The position numbers were made by a program, and so were the translations under genes. The notes under the pieces were generated by a model. It saw only the letters and a list, made by a program, of their open reading frames with translations, was not told the DNA's origin and did not search any database. Shown in pieces: positions 63,530 to 64,000 of a DNA stretch of 64,000 nucleotides (positions are counted from its first letter, which is position 1; each line of letters begins with the position of its first letter). The stretch is from assembly GCA_021775455.1 (NCBI GenBank), contig JAJFHU010000045.1, positions 1 to 64,000 of the forward strand. Reading direction: 5' to 3'. This DNA is from Hyphomicrobiales bacterium (lineage in GTDB: Bacteria > Pseudomonadota > Alphaproteobacteria > Rhizobiales > Rhizobiaceae).

Positions 63530-64000
63530 CAGGCATGCCTCCTGGTTGCGTAGTCGCTCTCAAGATTCGACAGCGCCTCCCCGATCAGTCGGTGCAACAT
63601 TTCCGCCGTAGTCTTGCAATCTTTTGGAGTTGAGATCAGGTCGCTCCGGATTTCAATCATTACGTTTGGAATGCCATTCGCTACACCGTGAACCTGGGCT
63701 GTATGGGTAACTCCATCTTCAGGACCATATGGCTCGTTTCGTTTGGTAACAAGATCGGTATGATTGTGCGCGATACTCAGCATGCCATCGGCAAGGGTGC
63801 TGTCCGTATCATGCAGAATTCCAAGTTCAACTTCGCGTTTCTGTCCGAAATAGACTGCGGTAAAGCTGTGGATTGTCACGAGAACTGAATTCGCAGGAAG
63901 TCTAACTAAAGCATCTTCAACGCAACGTTTAAACGGTTCATAAACATTCTCAATACGATATCGCCGTTCCGAGCCTGACAGGTTCTGGTTTCCCGGGATA
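63529..64000 (-). CDS. N-formylglutamate amidohydrolase-like protein, C-terminal part
   Basis: The frame is open from the window edge (64000) to the stop at 63529-63531, about 156 codons. Near the edge it reads IPGNQNLSGSERRYRIENV, then VLVTIHSFTAVYFGQKREVE and GVANGIPNVMIEIRSDLI, as in the N-formylglutamate amidohydrolase family (PF05013-type), including the His of TIHSFT and a Glu of MIEIR. The N-terminus lies beyond the window. Family members hydrolyse N-acylated or gamma-linked glutamates; here it may release a gamma-glutamyl product. It is first in the visible operon. Confidence 0.8.
   Translation of the reverse strand, partial: IPGNQNLSGSERRYRIENVYEPFKRCVEDALVRLPANSVLVTIHSFTAVYFGQKREVELGILHDTDSTLADGMLSIAHNHTDLVTKRNEPYGPEDGVTHTAQVHGVANGIPNVMIEIRSDLISTPKDCKTTAEMLHRLIGEALSNLESDYATRRHA

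Overview
The window looks like a chromosomal stretch of a free-living, probably marine, alphaproteobacterium. The grounds are a LuxI/LuxR pair, choline-sulfate, carnitine and betaine genes, TRAP and BMP-type transporters, a PuuD-type urate hydroxylase, and a base composition that by eye is near even. No rRNA, tRNA or CRISPR array was seen. Family names come from motifs and gene order read by eye; no database search was run.

Layout. (1) 1-940: the end of an IS3-type insertion sequence, a possible truncated gene, and a small protein with a BrnA-antitoxin-like C-terminus. (2) 1233-8196: two strong sigma-54 promoter motifs, each ahead of a SAM methyltransferase gene; a flavin-type oxidoreductase, an ABC exporter and a convergent glutamine-hydrolysing asparagine synthetase complete what looks like a surface-glycan, lipid or small-molecule cluster. 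(3) 8490-25318: a one-strand module of TolC-like outer-membrane lipoprotein, HlyD-like adaptor, GAF-HlyD fusion, PqqD-like/M50-metalloprotease/HlyD fusion, a 2534-residue repetitive surface protein, and a PAS-GGDEF-GGDEF-EAL protein whose start overlaps the stop of the giant gene. I consider this the best candidate for an under-described system: a secretion or processing apparatus for a giant adhesin, coupled to cyclic di-GMP. (4) 25444-26883: acyl-homoserine-lactone synthase and LuxR receptor.

(5) 27045-38592: a GlxA-type AraC regulator diverges from a tight operon of choline sulfatase, CntA-like Rieske oxygenase, SDR, BKACE enzyme, second SDR and carnitine-dehydrogenase-like protein; an opposing quaternary-amine ABC transporter with a fused double permease follows. 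(6) 38806-56487: purine catabolism from guanine and 8-oxoguanine through xanthine, urate, 5-hydroxyisourate, OHCU and allantoin to glyoxylate and urea, with a BMP-type nucleobase/nucleoside transporter and a LysR regulator. The allantoate-hydrolysing step is absent. (7) 56555-64000: a minus-strand operon of N-formylglutamate-amidohydrolase-like enzyme (cut by the window edge), TRAP transporter, glutamine-synthetase-like ligase, aldehyde dehydrogenase and iron-type alcohol dehydrogenase; this set would fit a gamma-glutamylated amino-alcohol pathway.

Together regions 5-7 read as a nitrogen and carbon scavenging island for methylated amines, purines and perhaps amino alcohols. Regions 3-4 join surface attachment to cyclic di-GMP and quorum sensing. 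Hairpins lie directly 3' of each of the three solute-binding-protein genes, which suggests a shared way of raising binding-protein expression over the genes that follow.
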